Below are positions 23,471-36,018 of a DNA stretch of 64,000 nucleotides, in pieces (the stretch's first letter is position 1; every line of letters starts with the position of its first letter). The notes under the pieces were generated by a model. That model made no database searches and was not told the origin of the DNA. It saw only the letters and a list, made by a program, of their open reading frames with translations. Both the position numbers and the translations under genes were made by a program. The stretch is from Dromiciops gliroides (Eukaryota > Chordata > Mammalia > Microbiotheria > Microbiotheriidae): NCBI RefSeq assembly GCF_019393635.1, contig NC_057862.1:675978314-676042313 (forward strand). Reading direction: 5' to 3'.

Positions 23471-24164
23471 TCATCTCAAGAGCTCAAACTGGAAAGGGGA
23501 ACAGGATCTGGGCTGACCCTACACAGAAAAGAGGTCTAGAGCTCTTGGACAAGACTGCATCTTCTAGAGTTGTAGTGCTATCATATCATCTCTTTTATCT
23601 TTTTTTAATTAAATTTATCTTCTATAATAGATATGAGCCAAATCCCTCTAAGTCTCAGTGATATCATGATATTGATAATATTGATAATTCATAGAGATTT
23701 TAGAAATAATCCAATGCATCCTCATTTTAAATATTGAAAAAATGTCCAGGGTTAAAAATAAATAACAGATCTAGAATCAGGTGAATTTTCTTTACACAAA
23801 ATCTAAAATTCTTAACACTAAAATGTTGGTAAGATTTGATTTGCCCCCTTGTAAATATGTTTTTCCTGACATGAGAAATTCCAAAATGCTTATCTCCTTT
23901 GTCTCTACTTTTCAAATAAACAGGTAGATAGCTAGGGTGGGAAAGGAGATGTAAAAAGAAATTAACCTAGCAATCTTTTCCCACAGGTATAAAATGTCAG
24001 CAAGAAGTATCTTCTCCTTCTCATGTTTCCCCTGCTGCTCCACAAAGGAGGAATTATTTTTAGCAATGTCATTAACATCTCTAATTGTTTTAATTAATAT
24101 CTAGCACACTTGAATATAGTCATACGAGACCAGTGACTATTCTTTGTTCTGTTTTGGGAGTTCC

Positions 24165-25312
24165 TGGGTAGAGCCAAGATGGCAGAAGACAAGCAGTGAC
24201 TCCTTGGAGCTCTCTGCCAAATCCCTCAAAATCCCTTCAAATAATTCCATAAGACAATTCCTGGAGCATCAGAACCCATGAAAGGATGGGGTGATATCAT
24301 TTTCTAGCCAAAGACATCTTAGAAGGTTGGCAGGAAAAGTCTGTTATACTGGGGTGAGAGTGGAGTGTAGATTCGGGCCACACTGCACAGACCCAGACCC
24401 AGCTTCAGAGAATCAGGCTGCCGGAACCTTGGAATCAGCTGAGGCAGCAGCTACTTCTGGAACTCAGCTCACAGACCCAGTGAGGAGTTGAGTGACTGGC
24501 CAGGGGAAGATTGCAGGGGTCTCTGCTGGTGCTGAGGCAGAACTGTTGTGTTGCCCATGATCAGAACAAGGAAGCAGTCTTGAGTGGCAACCCAGGTGGG
24601 GGAGGATCACAGGCTCACCTGGAGTTTGCAACCACAGTAAAACAGAATTCTGTTCCTGGGTTAAAGAGCAAGCAGTCCTGTGGTTACTTACAAACAAGAG
24701 CAAAGGCCAGAGGAGTGTAGAATGTGCCTTTTCTTAAATCATACCAACTGGGACCCCCTGAATCTTGGGACAGTTTGCCCTGGAAGCAGTACCCCACTTT
24801 AAAAAGGAATTAAAAGTCAAGAAATAGGCTGGCAGAAATGAGCAGACAGAAAAAAATGTGGACAATAGAAAGTTTCTCTGGTAACAAGGAAGATCAAATA
24901 CACCCTCAGAAGAAGATAACAAAGTCAAAGCTCCTACATCCAAAGCTTCCAAAAAAAACTATGAATTGGTCTCAGGCCATGGAAGCACTCAAAAAGAACT
25001 TTGAAGATAAAGTAAGAGAGGTAGAGGAAAAATGGAAAGAGAAATGAGAGTGATGCAGGAGGGCCATGGGGAAAAAAAGTCAACAGCTTGAAAAGCCAAA
25101 TGGAAAAGGAGATACAAAAGCTCTCTGAAGAAAATAAGAATTAGGATTGAGCAAATGGAAGCTAATGACTTTATGAGAAATCAAGACTCAATATAACAAA
25201 ACCAAAAGGATGAAAAAATAGAGGGCAATGGGAAATATCTCCTTGAAAAAAAAACAGCTCACCTGGAAAATAATAGATCCAGGAGAGATAATTTGAAAGT
25301 TATTGAATTGTT
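24165..25312 (+). mobile_element. L1 LINE 5' fragment within duplication copy A
   Basis: It begins near 'gtagagccaagatggcagaa', the L1 5' start, and includes an ORF1 beginning MSRQKKMWTIESFSGNKED (24838-25047). This parallels MSKKQKRALSIESFCINRE of the full-length L1, with shared NWSQ and REVEEK motifs. It stops inside ORF1 at 'aagttattgaattg' with no 3' tail. It is absent from duplication copy B. Confidence 0.8.
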
Positions 25313-25490
25313 TTTGGATATTGCCTCCTGTAAAACACTGGATATTCTACTAACTAGACCATACTCTTTGTAATTTCTGAATGATTGTGGAAATATATGT
25401 TGGCATTTTTTCATTCCCACTTCAATTTCAACTTAAATTCCCTTTGATCTGATACCCAAACTCCAAGCAACTCTATTTTACCCAATCTCA

Positions 25491-25845
25491 TGTAATGATT
25501 AGAATGATGCCACATGCTGGAGACTAACTGTAGCAAATCTCTGCCATGAGGAGAAGGCATCTGAGGGCAAGACATCCAGCTCTTTGGCATCTGGAAGTGA
25601 TGTTTGCTTGTGGGAGGAAGAGGGGGCAAGGCTAGCACTCTCGGGCTCTTTCCTCAGGACTCAGGTGGATAAGAGAACTAGAAATGTGCTCTCCCTTTAA
25701 TAGATAGATAAATCTAGGCCTTTCTCTCTCTTTTCACCAAATTCTTATTCTCCTTAAAAGTCTAACTCTTGCTAAAGCTTATAATTTATTGGTGACCACT
25801 CATTAGATATTTTAGACAGACTAGCTAGAATTTTAGCCCCTTACA
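25491..25845 (+). mobile_element. Solo LTR (family of the 40541 element), copy A of duplication
   Basis: TGTAATGATT...CCCCTTACA with 4-bp direct repeats CTCA (25487-25490 and 25846-25849). The matching place in duplication copy B (about 32191) reads 'gacctcactgg' with a single CTCA, which is the empty site. It is about 355 bp and moderately diverged from the 40541/43907 LTRs, so older than them. Confidence 0.9.
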
Positions 25846-26149
25846 CTCATTAGATGTAATCCATTCATAGTCAGAAATCCATTATTTCTACATAAATATT
25901 AATCTTGTTCTGCTAAGTTTCTTTTCTCAGTTAGGAACAATGAAAATGCCAAAGATTTTGTCACTAAGAATAATCATAGATTTTTATCATAGAGGAGAAA
26001 ATGCATAGGTAGGACTTGATATTGTTTGTATATATAGCACACAGAACAAGGATCTGATTTATTTTTATATCCAGAAGAGAGAAAGAAGTAGGAGCAATGG
26101 GTAAAAGTTAGAGAGGTGAACATTTAGGTTCCTCATAAGGAAACTTTCT

Positions 26150-26340
26150 TAAATTAGAGCTGTTCCAAAGGGTAGTGGGCTAACTCAGAAGGGAAGGACT
26201 TCTGCATTGCTAGAGGCCCCAAAGAAGAAGCTGGATGACTGCTTGGCAGGAATTTTGTCCAGAGAAGTCCAGTTCAGGTAAGGGCTATACTAGATAGTTT
26301 CTATGGTTTCTTCCAGTTCTAAGATTTCATGAGCATATAG
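26150..26340 (+). repeat. CR1/L3-like LINE 3' end (in copy A)
   Basis: 'aagctggatgactgcttggc', 'gggctatactagatagtttc' and 'ttcttccagttctaagattt' match the CR1/L3 3' end pattern. The partner in copy B is at about 32480-32660, so it predates the duplication. Confidence 0.6.
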
Positions 26341-26395
26341 ACCCATGGAGTCTTCAGTTTCCAGATGAGTACATCTTGGTCTTAATGAACTATCC

Positions 26396-26777
26396 TGTAA
26401 AGTTGCTATCTAGCCATACTGTCTAAAAACTTAATGAGTGGTCACCAATAAATTAGAAGCTTTAGCAAGAGTTTAGAATTTTAAGTATTTATTAAAGAGC
26501 ATTAGGATCTAATAATCAGAGAGAAAGGTAAAAATCTAACTATTTCTAAGAGACTTCATCATCCGACCTGCCATGATGAGGTCAGGAACAAAAAGGACCC
26601 AATGCTTCCTTCTTCCTCCCAGAAGCCTCTCGTTTCAACCAGAAATATCAAATATCACTTCCTGACGCCAAGGAACTGACCTCCCAAGCCACATGGCTTG
26701 CCCTCAGACACCTTCTCCTGATGGAGAAGTTTTCCTACAGGAACTCTCCAGCAGGTGGCATCACTACAATTGTTACA
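26396..26777 (-). mobile_element. Solo LTR, related subfamily, minus strand
   Basis: Read on the minus strand it starts TGTAACAATTGTAGTGATGC and contains the family's 'cacctgctggagag', 'ggtgaccactcattaag' and a distinct middle part. A 4-bp target duplication ATCC lies at 26392-26395 and 26778-26781. It is a diverged, older member. Confidence 0.88.
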
Positions 26778-26784
26778 ATCCTAT

Positions 26785-28270
26785 CTAGAGGTCAAACCTC
26801 TAGCATGGTGTGATTGATATCATGCGCTAACTGAACATTACCATAGGTATATGGCACCATAAGCTTCTACATAAGGTGAGCTATTATTGTTTCTCCACAG
26901 AAGTGCTATTATTCTGATGTCACAGTGGGATCTGGAGGTGACCTGGGGTTTCTAGAGGTTATTCAAAGAGGGTGTTAATGGTGGCAGGTTCTACCCAGCT
27001 GGAAAGGCTCCAATTATGGCCCTAATGACATTCTGTGCTTCTGTTCTTTGAGTTCTATTCTAGATAAAGGTAGAGTGTCTCATCACCAAGAGGCCATGTG
27101 ATGATTCCCTTTGGCCTCAGCAATTCATTAAAAGTCTGTCTACTGAGGTAGATAAGAAGTATCTTAGGGTGACTCTTAGTGATCAAAATGCCCTTGCTAG
27201 ATGCTCACAAATCAGTCATTCATCTCTTCTAACTCATTACCACAAATATTTGTTGGGCACTTGTGATCAATGTAAGAGGTAGCATGGTATAGAGGCTCTG
27301 TCTTAAAGTTAGGAAGACCTAGATTCAAGTCTCACTTGTGACACATATTGGTTGTGTGACCCTGGACAAGTCATTCTCAGAACCCCAGGAAATTCATTAA
27401 GACTTAACTGTGGAGGTTTCAGATCTTCACTGGTACAGGGAGTTCCTCACTGGGATTTTCCTACACATATGACAGCATGTGTATATGAAGAGGGACTGTA
27501 TACCTTAGCGATATTTAGTGGAATTGTGTTGAAAATTGAAGTTCAGAATTTCCAGATCTCCAGGTCCTCTCCCACTCACCATTATTTTTCAGAAATTACT
27601 GTCAGTGGTTTGGCAATAAATCATCAAAGTTATGGGGTTTTGTTTTTCATTTTTTGTACCCGAGATGTTCTTATTCCAAGTCTGGTGACTTAAGTTTATT
27701 AAGGATACTCAGAAACTCTCTAATCAGTGTCCTACATGAACTTCTACTCTTCATTAACTATTTCTGTGCCTTATCTCCATGCTCTAATACCATTTTTCTT
27801 TGTAGATACAACAGAAAATTTTTCATATAATTTCAACTTATAAATATGTTAAAATGGTCATTTGTTCCAGCCCAATAGAAATGTGTGGTGAAAATTTGAA
27901 TAAGGTGACACTTCACTGCTTCCTTATTCACACTGATTGAGACCTAATTGTAGTTCTTCCTTCTCTTGACATCATTCCATTCACTCTGAGAAGTTGTCTT
28001 CTTCCTTCTTTGAGCCTTCTCTCATGTCAAATGCTGTTTTAAAAAGTCCAGTTCTTTATGACTGTTCTAAGCATTCATCCTCAGTTCAGATGAGTGACCC
28101 TAAAATGATCATTATTTGACATTGACCTTCTTTGGAATTCATTTTTAGTTATCAGATTCTTCCATCTTTTATGAATGTTTTTAGAAAAGCTAAGTGGGGA
28201 GATAAGTGCCCTATGCATTTATCTTTTAAAGAACTATCCTTTTCTTCTTCATTACAATTGTTCATGTCTC
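26785..28270. other. Unique-looking sequence with one MIR
   Basis: A MIR fragment lies at about 27275-27375 ('gaggtagcatggtatagagg', 'ggttgtgtgaccctggacaa'). The open frame at 27352-27693 begins inside that MIR and has no family signature. Nothing else was recognised. Confidence 0.45.
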
Positions 28271-28289
28271 TTTAAGAAAGCATTTTGTT

Positions 28290-28437
28290 GGGGCAGCTAG
28301 GTGGCGCAGTGGATAAGCACCAGCCCTGGAGTCAGGAGTACCTGAGTTCAAGTCCGGCCTCAGACACTTAACACTTACTAGCTGTGTGACCCTGGGCAAG
28401 TCACTTAACCCCAATTGCCTGACCTAAAAAAAAAAAA
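28290..28437 (+). mobile_element. Marsupial CORE SINE
   Basis: Full-length member with an A tail and target duplication 'aagaaagcattttgt' (28274-28288 and again from about 28440). An (AAAAT)n tract follows at about 28458-28500. Confidence 0.95.
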
Positions 28438-28504
28438 AAGAAAGAAAGCATTTTGTCAAAAAAAATAAAATAAAATAATAAAATAAAATAAAATAAAAAA
28501 GAAT

Positions 28505-29370
28505 GCATTTTGTCTCTCTTGGTTGAATTTCCCTAGTAGAAATGTAGGTCATGAGATGCTACCTACTGTTTCTCTAAAACCTTTAAGTCTCTCAAAATCT
28601 GTGATACAATTAGACAAAGTCTCACTTTCATCTCCTCTATCATGAATGGTAGGAAGGTGTTCTCACTGCCTCTAGGATTCTCATCAATTTTACTTCAACA
28701 AAAAGTTTTTTCTTTTCTATTAGTCAGAATGAGGGATGTAGAAGAGGTTCTCTTGACTTCTGAAAGAAATTATCTATGGAGGAGTGGCAATAGATATCAG
28801 TTGAGGAATAATTGACATCAAAGAGATCTCTGACTCTTCTAAGTACTGAAGTATATTATCATTATTCAAAATGTGATTGCTCTTTTGATTAAAATTCCAG
28901 AAACAATTCCAAGTCATTATAGCATTCAACTCTTCAGTTATCATAATGATAATTCAACAAAGATGACAAGGATTTGATTACATAAAAGTTTTTGTAAGAA
29001 AATGAATTATATTAAGATGAAAATATGACCAACCATGGCCCCAGACTGCAAATAATTAAAATTATTTCCTTCCTTTCTGCAGCAGGTTGGGGAAATATGG
29101 GATACACTGGATATCAGATACATTGAAATCTCAAAAAAAAATCAGTAAGGCAAGAATTTCTCATCTGCTGTATTTTTAGCATAAGGTCTCCAATAGTTAT
29201 TGTGATAAAGGTGCCCATTACTAGCAAATTATGACAGTGTGCCATGTGTATATTCTATTTCCCAATCATGTTATCTATTTCTTGTTTCTAGCTATATGGT
29301 CTGTAGTACACTCATACCATGATATTCCTTGTGTTTCTCCCTCATTGGTCATCATTCAAATGCTCCCAAG
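28505..29370. other. No feature recognised
   Basis: AT-rich sequence between a SINE and duplication copy B, with no exon-like or repeat signal I can assign. Confidence 0.4.
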
Positions 29371-29374
29371 CATC

Positions 29375-32300
29375 ACAAGACTGAATCTTTTAGACTTGCA
29401 GTGATAATTATACTATCATCTCTTTTATCTAACTTTTTCTTTTTAGATTTACTTTGTATTGTAGGTATGAATCACATTGCTCCAAGTCTCAGTGATATAA
29501 TGATATTTATAAAAATTTAGAATTAGATTTTTGGTTTTTGGTTTTTTAAGTAATAAACATTTTTATTTATAATTTTGGGTTCCACTTTTTATCCCTCCTT
29601 CCCTCCCTCCCTTCCCCTCTCCCGGAGGAGGGAAGCAATCACATATAGGTCATACATGTATGATTATTTAAAACATTACAATATTAGTCATTTTGTATAA
29701 GAAAATGAATAAAAGAAAAAATGAAAGTTAAAAACAGCATGCTTCAGTCTATGTTCCATCAATATCAGTTCTTTCTTTTGAGGTGTATAGTATGTTTCAT
29801 CAATAGTCCTTTGGGATTGTATTAGATTATTGTATTGTTGGGAATAGTTAAGTCTTTCACAGTTCTTCATCAAACAATATTGCTGTCTCTGTGCACATTG
29901 CTCTCTTGGTTCTGCTCACTTTACATCAGTTCCTACAAGTCTTTCCCAGCCTTTCTGAAATCATCCTGCTTCTCATTTCTTATAGCACAATAATATTCCA
30001 TTACCATAATATACCACAGCTTGTTTAGCCATTCCCCAATTGATGAGCATTTCTTTGATTTCCAATTCTTAGCCACCACAAAAAGAGCTGCTAGAAATAT
30101 TTTTGTACAGATAGGTCTTTTTCTCTTTTGGGGGATGTCTTTGGGATATAAACCTACAAGTGGTATTGCTAGATCAAAAGGTATGCATAGTTCTATAGCC
30201 CTTTGGGCATAGTTCCAAATTGCTCTCCAGAATGATTGAATCTTTTCATAACTCCACTACATTAGCATCCCAGCTGTCCCACATCCCCTCCAACATCCAA
30301 TATTTTCCATTTTTGTCATATTTGTCACTCTTAAAGGTGTGAGGCGAGACCTCAGAATTGTTTTAATTTTCATTTATCTGATCAATAGTGATCTAGAGCA
30401 TTTTTTCATGTGATTATAGGTAGCTTCGATTTCTTTGTCTGAAAACTGCCTTGCGTATCCTTTGATCATCTATCAATTGCAGAATGACTTGTATTTTTAT
30501 AAATTTGACTCAGTTTTCTATATAATTGAGAAATGAGGTCTTTATCAGAGATATTCTTTCAGTTTTCTGCTTCCCTTTTCATGTTGGTTGCATTTATTTT
30601 GTTTCTGAAAAACTTTTTAATTTTTTATAATCAAAATTATCTATTTTACATTTTGTTTTACTCTCCCTATCTTCTTTGGTCCTACATTCTTCCTTTGTCT
30701 ATAAATCTGACAGATAAACTATGCCATGCTCTCTTAATTTGCTTATGGTATCATCCTTTATGTGTAAATCATGTATCCATTTTGACCTTATTTTACTATA
30801 TGGTGTGAGATGTTGTTCTATACCTAGTTTCTGCCATACTGTTTTCCAGTTTTCCCAGCAGTTTTTGTCAAATAATGAGTTTTTGTTCCAAAAGTTGGGA
30901 TCTTTGGGTTTATCATATACTATCATACAATAGTCATTTACTATAGTGTAATTTGTACTTATTCTCTTCCACTGATCCACCTCTCTATTTCTTAGTCAGT
31001 ACCATACTGTTTTGGTAATAATCACTTTATAACACAGTTTGAGATCTGGTACTGCTAGACCACCTTCTTTTGTATCTTTCATTGATTCCTATGATATTCT
31101 TGATCTTTTGTTTTTCCATATGAATTGTGTTATTATTTTACATAATCATATGATTTCTGTTGGGTTTGTTATTTATATGGTCAATTATGCTAATAGTTTT
31201 CCTAATATTGAACCAGCCCTGCATTCCTGGTATAAATCCCACCTGTTCATAGTGTATGATCCTCGTGATGTATTTCTGTAATCTTTTGCAAATATTTCAT
31301 TTAAAAATTTTGCATCAATATTCATTAGCTATATTGGTCTATAATTTTGCTTCTCAATTTTGGCTCTTCCTGGTGTGGGTATCAACACTATATTTGTCTC
31401 ACAAAAGGAATTTGGTAGGACTCTTTCTTCACTTATTTTTTCAAACAATTTATATAGTACTGGATTTAATTGTTCTTTAAATGTTTGGTAGAATTTGATT
31501 GTTAGAATTAGATTTTAGAAATAATTTAGTACATCTTCATTTAAAATATTGAGAAAATCAAGGCTTAGATGGAATAAGTGACTTCTTCAGGATTAAAAAA
31601 AAACAATAAATAACAGATCCACCACTAGGACAATTTTTTACTCAAAATCCAGATTTCTTTACACTAAAATACTGGTAATATCTAATTTGCTTCATTGTAA
31701 AAATATTTTTTCCTCATATGAGAAATTCCAGAACTCTTATCTCCTTTGTCTCAACTTTTCCCATAAGCAAGTAAATAGTTAGGGTGGGCATGGAGATAAA
31801 AAAAAAAGAGATGAACCTAGAAATCTTTTCCCACAGGTATAAAAGGTCAGCTAGAAGTGTCTTTTCCTTCTCATGCTTCTCCTACTGCTCCACAATGGAG
31901 GAAATATTTTTACCAATGCCATTAACATCTCTAATTGTTTATAATTCACATTTTGCACACCTGAATATAGTTATATGACACCTCTAACTTTATTATTTCT
32001 CCTCTTCTTGGATGTTGTCTCTTATAAAACACTGAATATTCTACTAATTAGATCATATCTGCTAGTCTCCGTAACTTCTGAATTATTGGGGAAATATATA
32101 TTGGCATTTTTCTCCTTCCCACTCCAATTTCAACTTAAAGTCCTTTTGATCTGATACCAAAACTCTAAGAAACTATATTTCACCAGACCTCACTGGTTGT
32201 AATCCATTCTGAGTCAGGAGCCCATTATTCCTATAGAAATACAAATCTTGTTCTGCTAAGTTTCTCTTCTCAAGCAGTAGCAATAAAAATGCGAAAGATT

Positions 32301-32656
32301 CTGTCACTAAGAATAATCAGAGAGCTTTATCATAGAAGAGAAAAGGCTCAGGCTGGACTTGATATTGTTTCTATCCCACAGAACAGGGATATGACCTGTG
32401 CTTGTCTCCAGAAGATAGAAAGAAATAGGAATAATAGGAAAAAATTAGAGATTCCATTTAGGTTCCTCATAGGCAAATCTTCCTAAATTAGAGCTGCTCG
32501 AAAGGGGAGTTGGCTAACTCAAAAGGGAGAGACTTCTGCATTGCTAGAGGCCCCCAAGAAGAGGTTGGATGGCTGCTTGGCAGGAATTTTGTACAGAGAA
32601 AACTAGTTCAAGTAAGGGTTGAACGAGATGGTTTCCATGGTCTCTTCCAGTCAACC
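29375..32656. repeat. Segmental duplication, copy B
   Basis: Partner of copy A in the same orientation, about 5.8 kb downstream. Its own private insertion is the minus-strand L1 at 29532-31503. It keeps the empty site for copy A's solo LTR and lacks copy A's L1 fragment. Shared landmarks include 'tttgatctgatac', 'atcttgttctgctaagtttc' and 'gtcactaagaataatca'. Confidence 0.85.
29532..31503 (-). mobile_element. 5'-truncated L1 LINE, minus strand
   Basis: The minus-strand frame 30980-30699 reads NFWNKNSLFDKNCWENWKTV and KIRSKWIHDLHIKDDTISKL, the L1 ORF2 C-terminal region, nearly identical to 47140-47330 of the full-length L1. The 3' UTR and A-rich end lie at the left (about 29540). The direct repeat AGAATTAGATTTT on both sides (about 29518-29531 and 31504-31517) is the target duplication. 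It is broken in several frames. Confidence 0.92.
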
Positions 32657-32660
32657 TAGA
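32480..32660 (+). repeat. CR1/L3-like LINE 3' end (in copy B)
   Basis: 'gaggttggatggctgcttgg', 'gttgaacgagatggtttcca' and 'tggtctcttccagtcaacct'; it is the counterpart of 26150-26340. Confidence 0.6.
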
Positions 32661-32941
32661 GACTTTTATTTATAGTCAATCAACCTAGAGACTTTGGTAA
32701 CAGTTTTGTCAGGTCAGCTGGAAGGATCTTTTTCTTTTCCCACTTCTCCCATTACTCCTACTACTCTACCACAATAAAGGAATGGAATATACCAAAGACA
32801 AGACTTCAGGCTACTCAATCTCTGTGGTTTTTTTTTTTTTTGTGGTTTCCTGAACACTAGTCTTAATTCTGTCCCATTTTTTACCAGAAAGATTTTTGTC
32901 CCTTGGCACAGGGGCCAATGAAGAATCCTTTGAAAAGTAAT

Positions 32942-33105
32942 GGGGGCAGCTAGGTGCCGCAGTGGATAGAACACCAGCCCGGGAGTCAGGAGTACCTGAG
33001 TTCAAATCCCGCCTCAGACACTTAACACTTACTAGCTGTGTGACCCTGGGCAAGTCACTTAATCCCAATTGCCTCACTAAAAAAAAAAAAAGCAAAAAAA
33101 GAAAA
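32942..33105 (+). mobile_element. Marsupial CORE SINE
   Basis: Full-length member ending in an A-rich tail. 'gaaaagtaatg' is repeated on the two sides as target duplication. Confidence 0.95.
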
Positions 33106-33289
33106 GAAAAGTAATGGGTCATGAATATCTGATTTTTAAAAGTATTATGCATTTCATTTTAAATAGCAAGCCCAAACAAACATGCATTTACAACCATTCA
33201 TTCTATAACAAATTAATGTGTATACTATGCCCACAACAGCGTATTAGTTTATTCCCCCATTCATTTCAATTCAATGTGCATTTTAAAGG

Positions 33290-33500
33290 CCACTATGGTG
33301 CACAACTTACAGAGCATTAGACCTGGAGTCAAGAATGACAATTCAAATCCAACCTCTGGCGCTTTTGCCTCATTTTCTTTCATGAAAAATGTAGATAATA
33401 TCTCCTACCTCCAAGGTTATTGTGAGGATCAAATGAAATCATCTTTGTAAAGGGCTTTTCCAATTTTAAAGCATTATATGTTCTAGCTATTATTATCATT
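33290..33500 (+). repeat. MIR-type SINE, degraded
   Basis: 'cattagacctggagtcaaga', 'caaggttattgtgaggatca' and 'aagcattatatgttctagct' fit MIR order with a missing core. Confidence 0.6.
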
Positions 33501-33734
33501 ATTGTTATTTATAATGTGGCTACTATGTATTGGGTACCTAGAAATAAATTAAAAAATGAAAGTTCCTGCCCTCAAGAATTTTCCTTTCCATGACGGGGAG
33601 GGGAACAAAATATACATGCAAGATTAAACAAAAAAAATCCATATAAAGTGTCTATCTTTTCATCTTTTTTATCTAGGTTTGCATTTTTTCCTTTTGTACT
33701 ATTATCTTCCTCGATTAATGTTCTCTGCTGATGC

Positions 33735-33930
33735 TTCATCTTAGCATTGGTGAGCTAGGCTTCTTCAAGCTCTTTCCGTAGAGCACAGGCCCTGGCAGGT
33801 CCCACCAAGCTCAAGAAGTTCCATTCATGGGATAAGATGACTATTGTCCCAACACCAACATCCCTGGATTCATAAAGATTCAGGACCCAGTATCCACTGA
33901 CACAAACAAATTTTTACCCATTGCATTGGT
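33735..33930 (-). pseudogene. Unrecognised short coding remnant
   Basis: The minus strand has a complex open stretch of about 50 codons (KFVCVSGYWVLNLYESRDVG, LSHEWNFLSLVGPARACALR, KELEEA). It is bounded by stops and followed in frame by further charged text. Composition is protein-like rather than repeat-like, suggesting a host pseudogene fragment, but I do not recognise the parent. Confidence 0.3.
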
Positions 33931-33934
33931 GAAG

Positions 33935-35190
33935 ACTATCTATTAATTTATAGAGAAGTCATGGTTTGTATCAGTGAAGTAATTGCCCAAACTCCCAAGC
34001 AAATCACAAACCACTGATTGATTGATAATAGTTGTATTCAATGTCCTCTGCTGTGCTTTCTTTAAGATCCTTGGTTCCTTGTTTGCAAATCGTTCACCTA
34101 CCCATTCTAGAGTTTTTCAATGGTGATTAGAAATTGCACTCAAATATTCATATATGTTCCTTATCAATTCTATGTTTTTATCTTTTTTATTTGATGCACA
34201 TTTTTCAAATCTGACCTTGATAATTATTGGTTGTTTTGAGAAAGTTTGTAATTTTAAGCTATAAACTCAGCAACCTTCATCTGCTCTGATATCTAATAAT
34301 TAAAAAGTAATTGGTTTCATATAATTACAATAAATATATTATTCTCTTTTCTTCTAACCCATTCAAGATTGATTATCATATTTTTATTTCAATAATCCAG
34401 ATGGAATTTGTTGGAGCTTATGGTGCAAAGATCAGAATTTCTGTTTCATCATATTGTTCTCCCAACATTAATGAACTCAGGAATCTTTCCCTCACTTTTC
34501 ACTTGCCTACATTTTCATCAAACACTAATATTTTGTGTTTGTTTGATTCTATTTCTGGGATCCCACATTAGTAAAGACAACATCTACTGATTTATATATA
34601 TGGATAGGAACTGAACTTGTGATTTCAGTAAGATAAGGAACTCCTTCTACTAATATATGTAAGCACCTGATTGGCATTTTGGTCTAGGAGAGTGGACTTA
34701 TGGCAGTGAAAAGTTAGTTAACTTTGTCCAGAGGTCTAGAAGTTGAACTTGAACCTAGATCTTCTTGGATCTGAGGCTATCTCCCTATCCATTATGCAAC
34801 ACTGCACCCATATATGTATATAAGTGCTTCATTATCACATAGAGATACCCCTGGGTTCTTGAAGACTATGCAATGGAATGCAAGCCCTTCCAAATTGTAG
34901 ACCTTTCCAGTTTGGCCCAGTGATGGACCATGTCTGGTGATGGCCAAGCTATATCCAGAGAGATCAATCAAAAAGTTAGGTAAAGGGGATGAATATTTTG
35001 GCCAACCACACTCTGAAGGCTCTCTGATAAGGCATTGTAGCATTAGACTCCATGCCATTGGAAAGAGAATCAATATCTATTAAATAATAATCATTGAAAT
35101 ACTGAAGGAAGACTTGTTTCACATGAAGTGTGTAAGTTTTCATATACAGAAATTTTGGCACCATAGGAAAGAATCAAGAATCAGCCTTCA
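33935..35190. other. No feature recognised
   Basis: AT-rich sequence. Minus-strand open frames at 34792-35164 are compositionally ordinary and show no known motif. Confidence 0.35.
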
Positions 35191-35199
35191 AGAGTGAAA

Positions 35200-35580
35200 A
35201 AGCAAACTGTACTAATGCATTGTTGCTGGAGCTATAAATAGGTCCAGCCATTCTGGGAAGCAATTTGGAATTATGCAGATAAAGTGACTAAAACCTCTCT
35301 CTAGCCTTTGACAAAATGATCCCCACTACTAGGCATACATATATACTCCAAAGAAGTAAAAGATAAAAAGAAAGCTTCCATATAAGCCAAAACAGTCATA
35401 CCAACACTGTTTGTATTGCAAATAAATGGACACACCATAGATGTTCATGTATTAGAGATATATTGGAATATTACTGTGTTGTAATTAACAATGAATATGA
35501 GAAATACAGAGAAGCATTGGAAGACATAAACTAATGCAAAATGAAGTAAGTAGAACCACTTAAATCAATATACCTAATGA
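35200..35580 (+). mobile_element. L1 LINE ORF2 3' fragment
   Basis: 'actaatgcattgttgctgga', 'aggtccagccattctgggaa' and 'atattggaatattactgtgt' parallel 47790-48080 of the full-length L1. Old and broken. Confidence 0.8.
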
Positions 35581-35594
35581 CATTTTTGTTGTTG

Positions 35595-35832
35595 TTTCCC
35601 ATTGTGTCTGACACTTCACAACACCATTTAGGATTTTCTTGGCAATAACACTGGGGTGATTTACAATTTCCTTCTCCAACTCATTTTGCAGTTGACAAAA
35701 CGAAGGCAAACAGTGTCATTTGTCCAGGGTAAAACAGCTATTAAGTGTCTGAGGCCAGACTTGAACTCAATAAGATGAGTCTTCCTGACTTCAGGCCTAG
35801 CACCCTATGCACTGTGCCACCTAACTGCCCCA
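35595..35832 (-). repeat. Composite MIR/Ther-type SINE, minus strand
   Basis: 'cccattgtgtctgacacttc', 'ccttctccaactcattttgc', 'ctgaggccagacttgaactc' and 'cactgtgccacctaactgcc'. Same family as 12119-12380, inserted within or beside the L1 fragment. Confidence 0.75.
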
Positions 35833-36018
35833 AAAGACTACACCACAGCAAATGGAAAAACCCCAAAACAATTGAAGTTATAATACCAAGCTTGACCCCA
35901 AAGCAGCATTAGAAGGCATTTCCTCCCTTTATTTACAGAGGTGGGGGAGTATAGATGTGAATAACAATGGATAATGTCAGACTTTTTCAGCATGTTGGCT
36001 AGTTTTTTGTTTGTTTTT

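Larger units (their letters stand above)
23545..26340. repeat. Segmental duplication, copy A
   Basis: Copy A aligns in order with copy B (29375-32656). Examples are 'ctaagtctcagtgatatcat' against 'ccaagtctcagtgatataat', 'aatcttttcccacaggtata' in both, and 'gacttctgcattgctagagg' in both. Copy A carries an L1 5' fragment (about 24165-25312) and a solo LTR (25491-25845) that copy B lacks. Roughly 1.2-1.3 kb of sequence is shared once insertions are removed. Divergence by eye is considerable, so the event is old. Confidence 0.85.
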
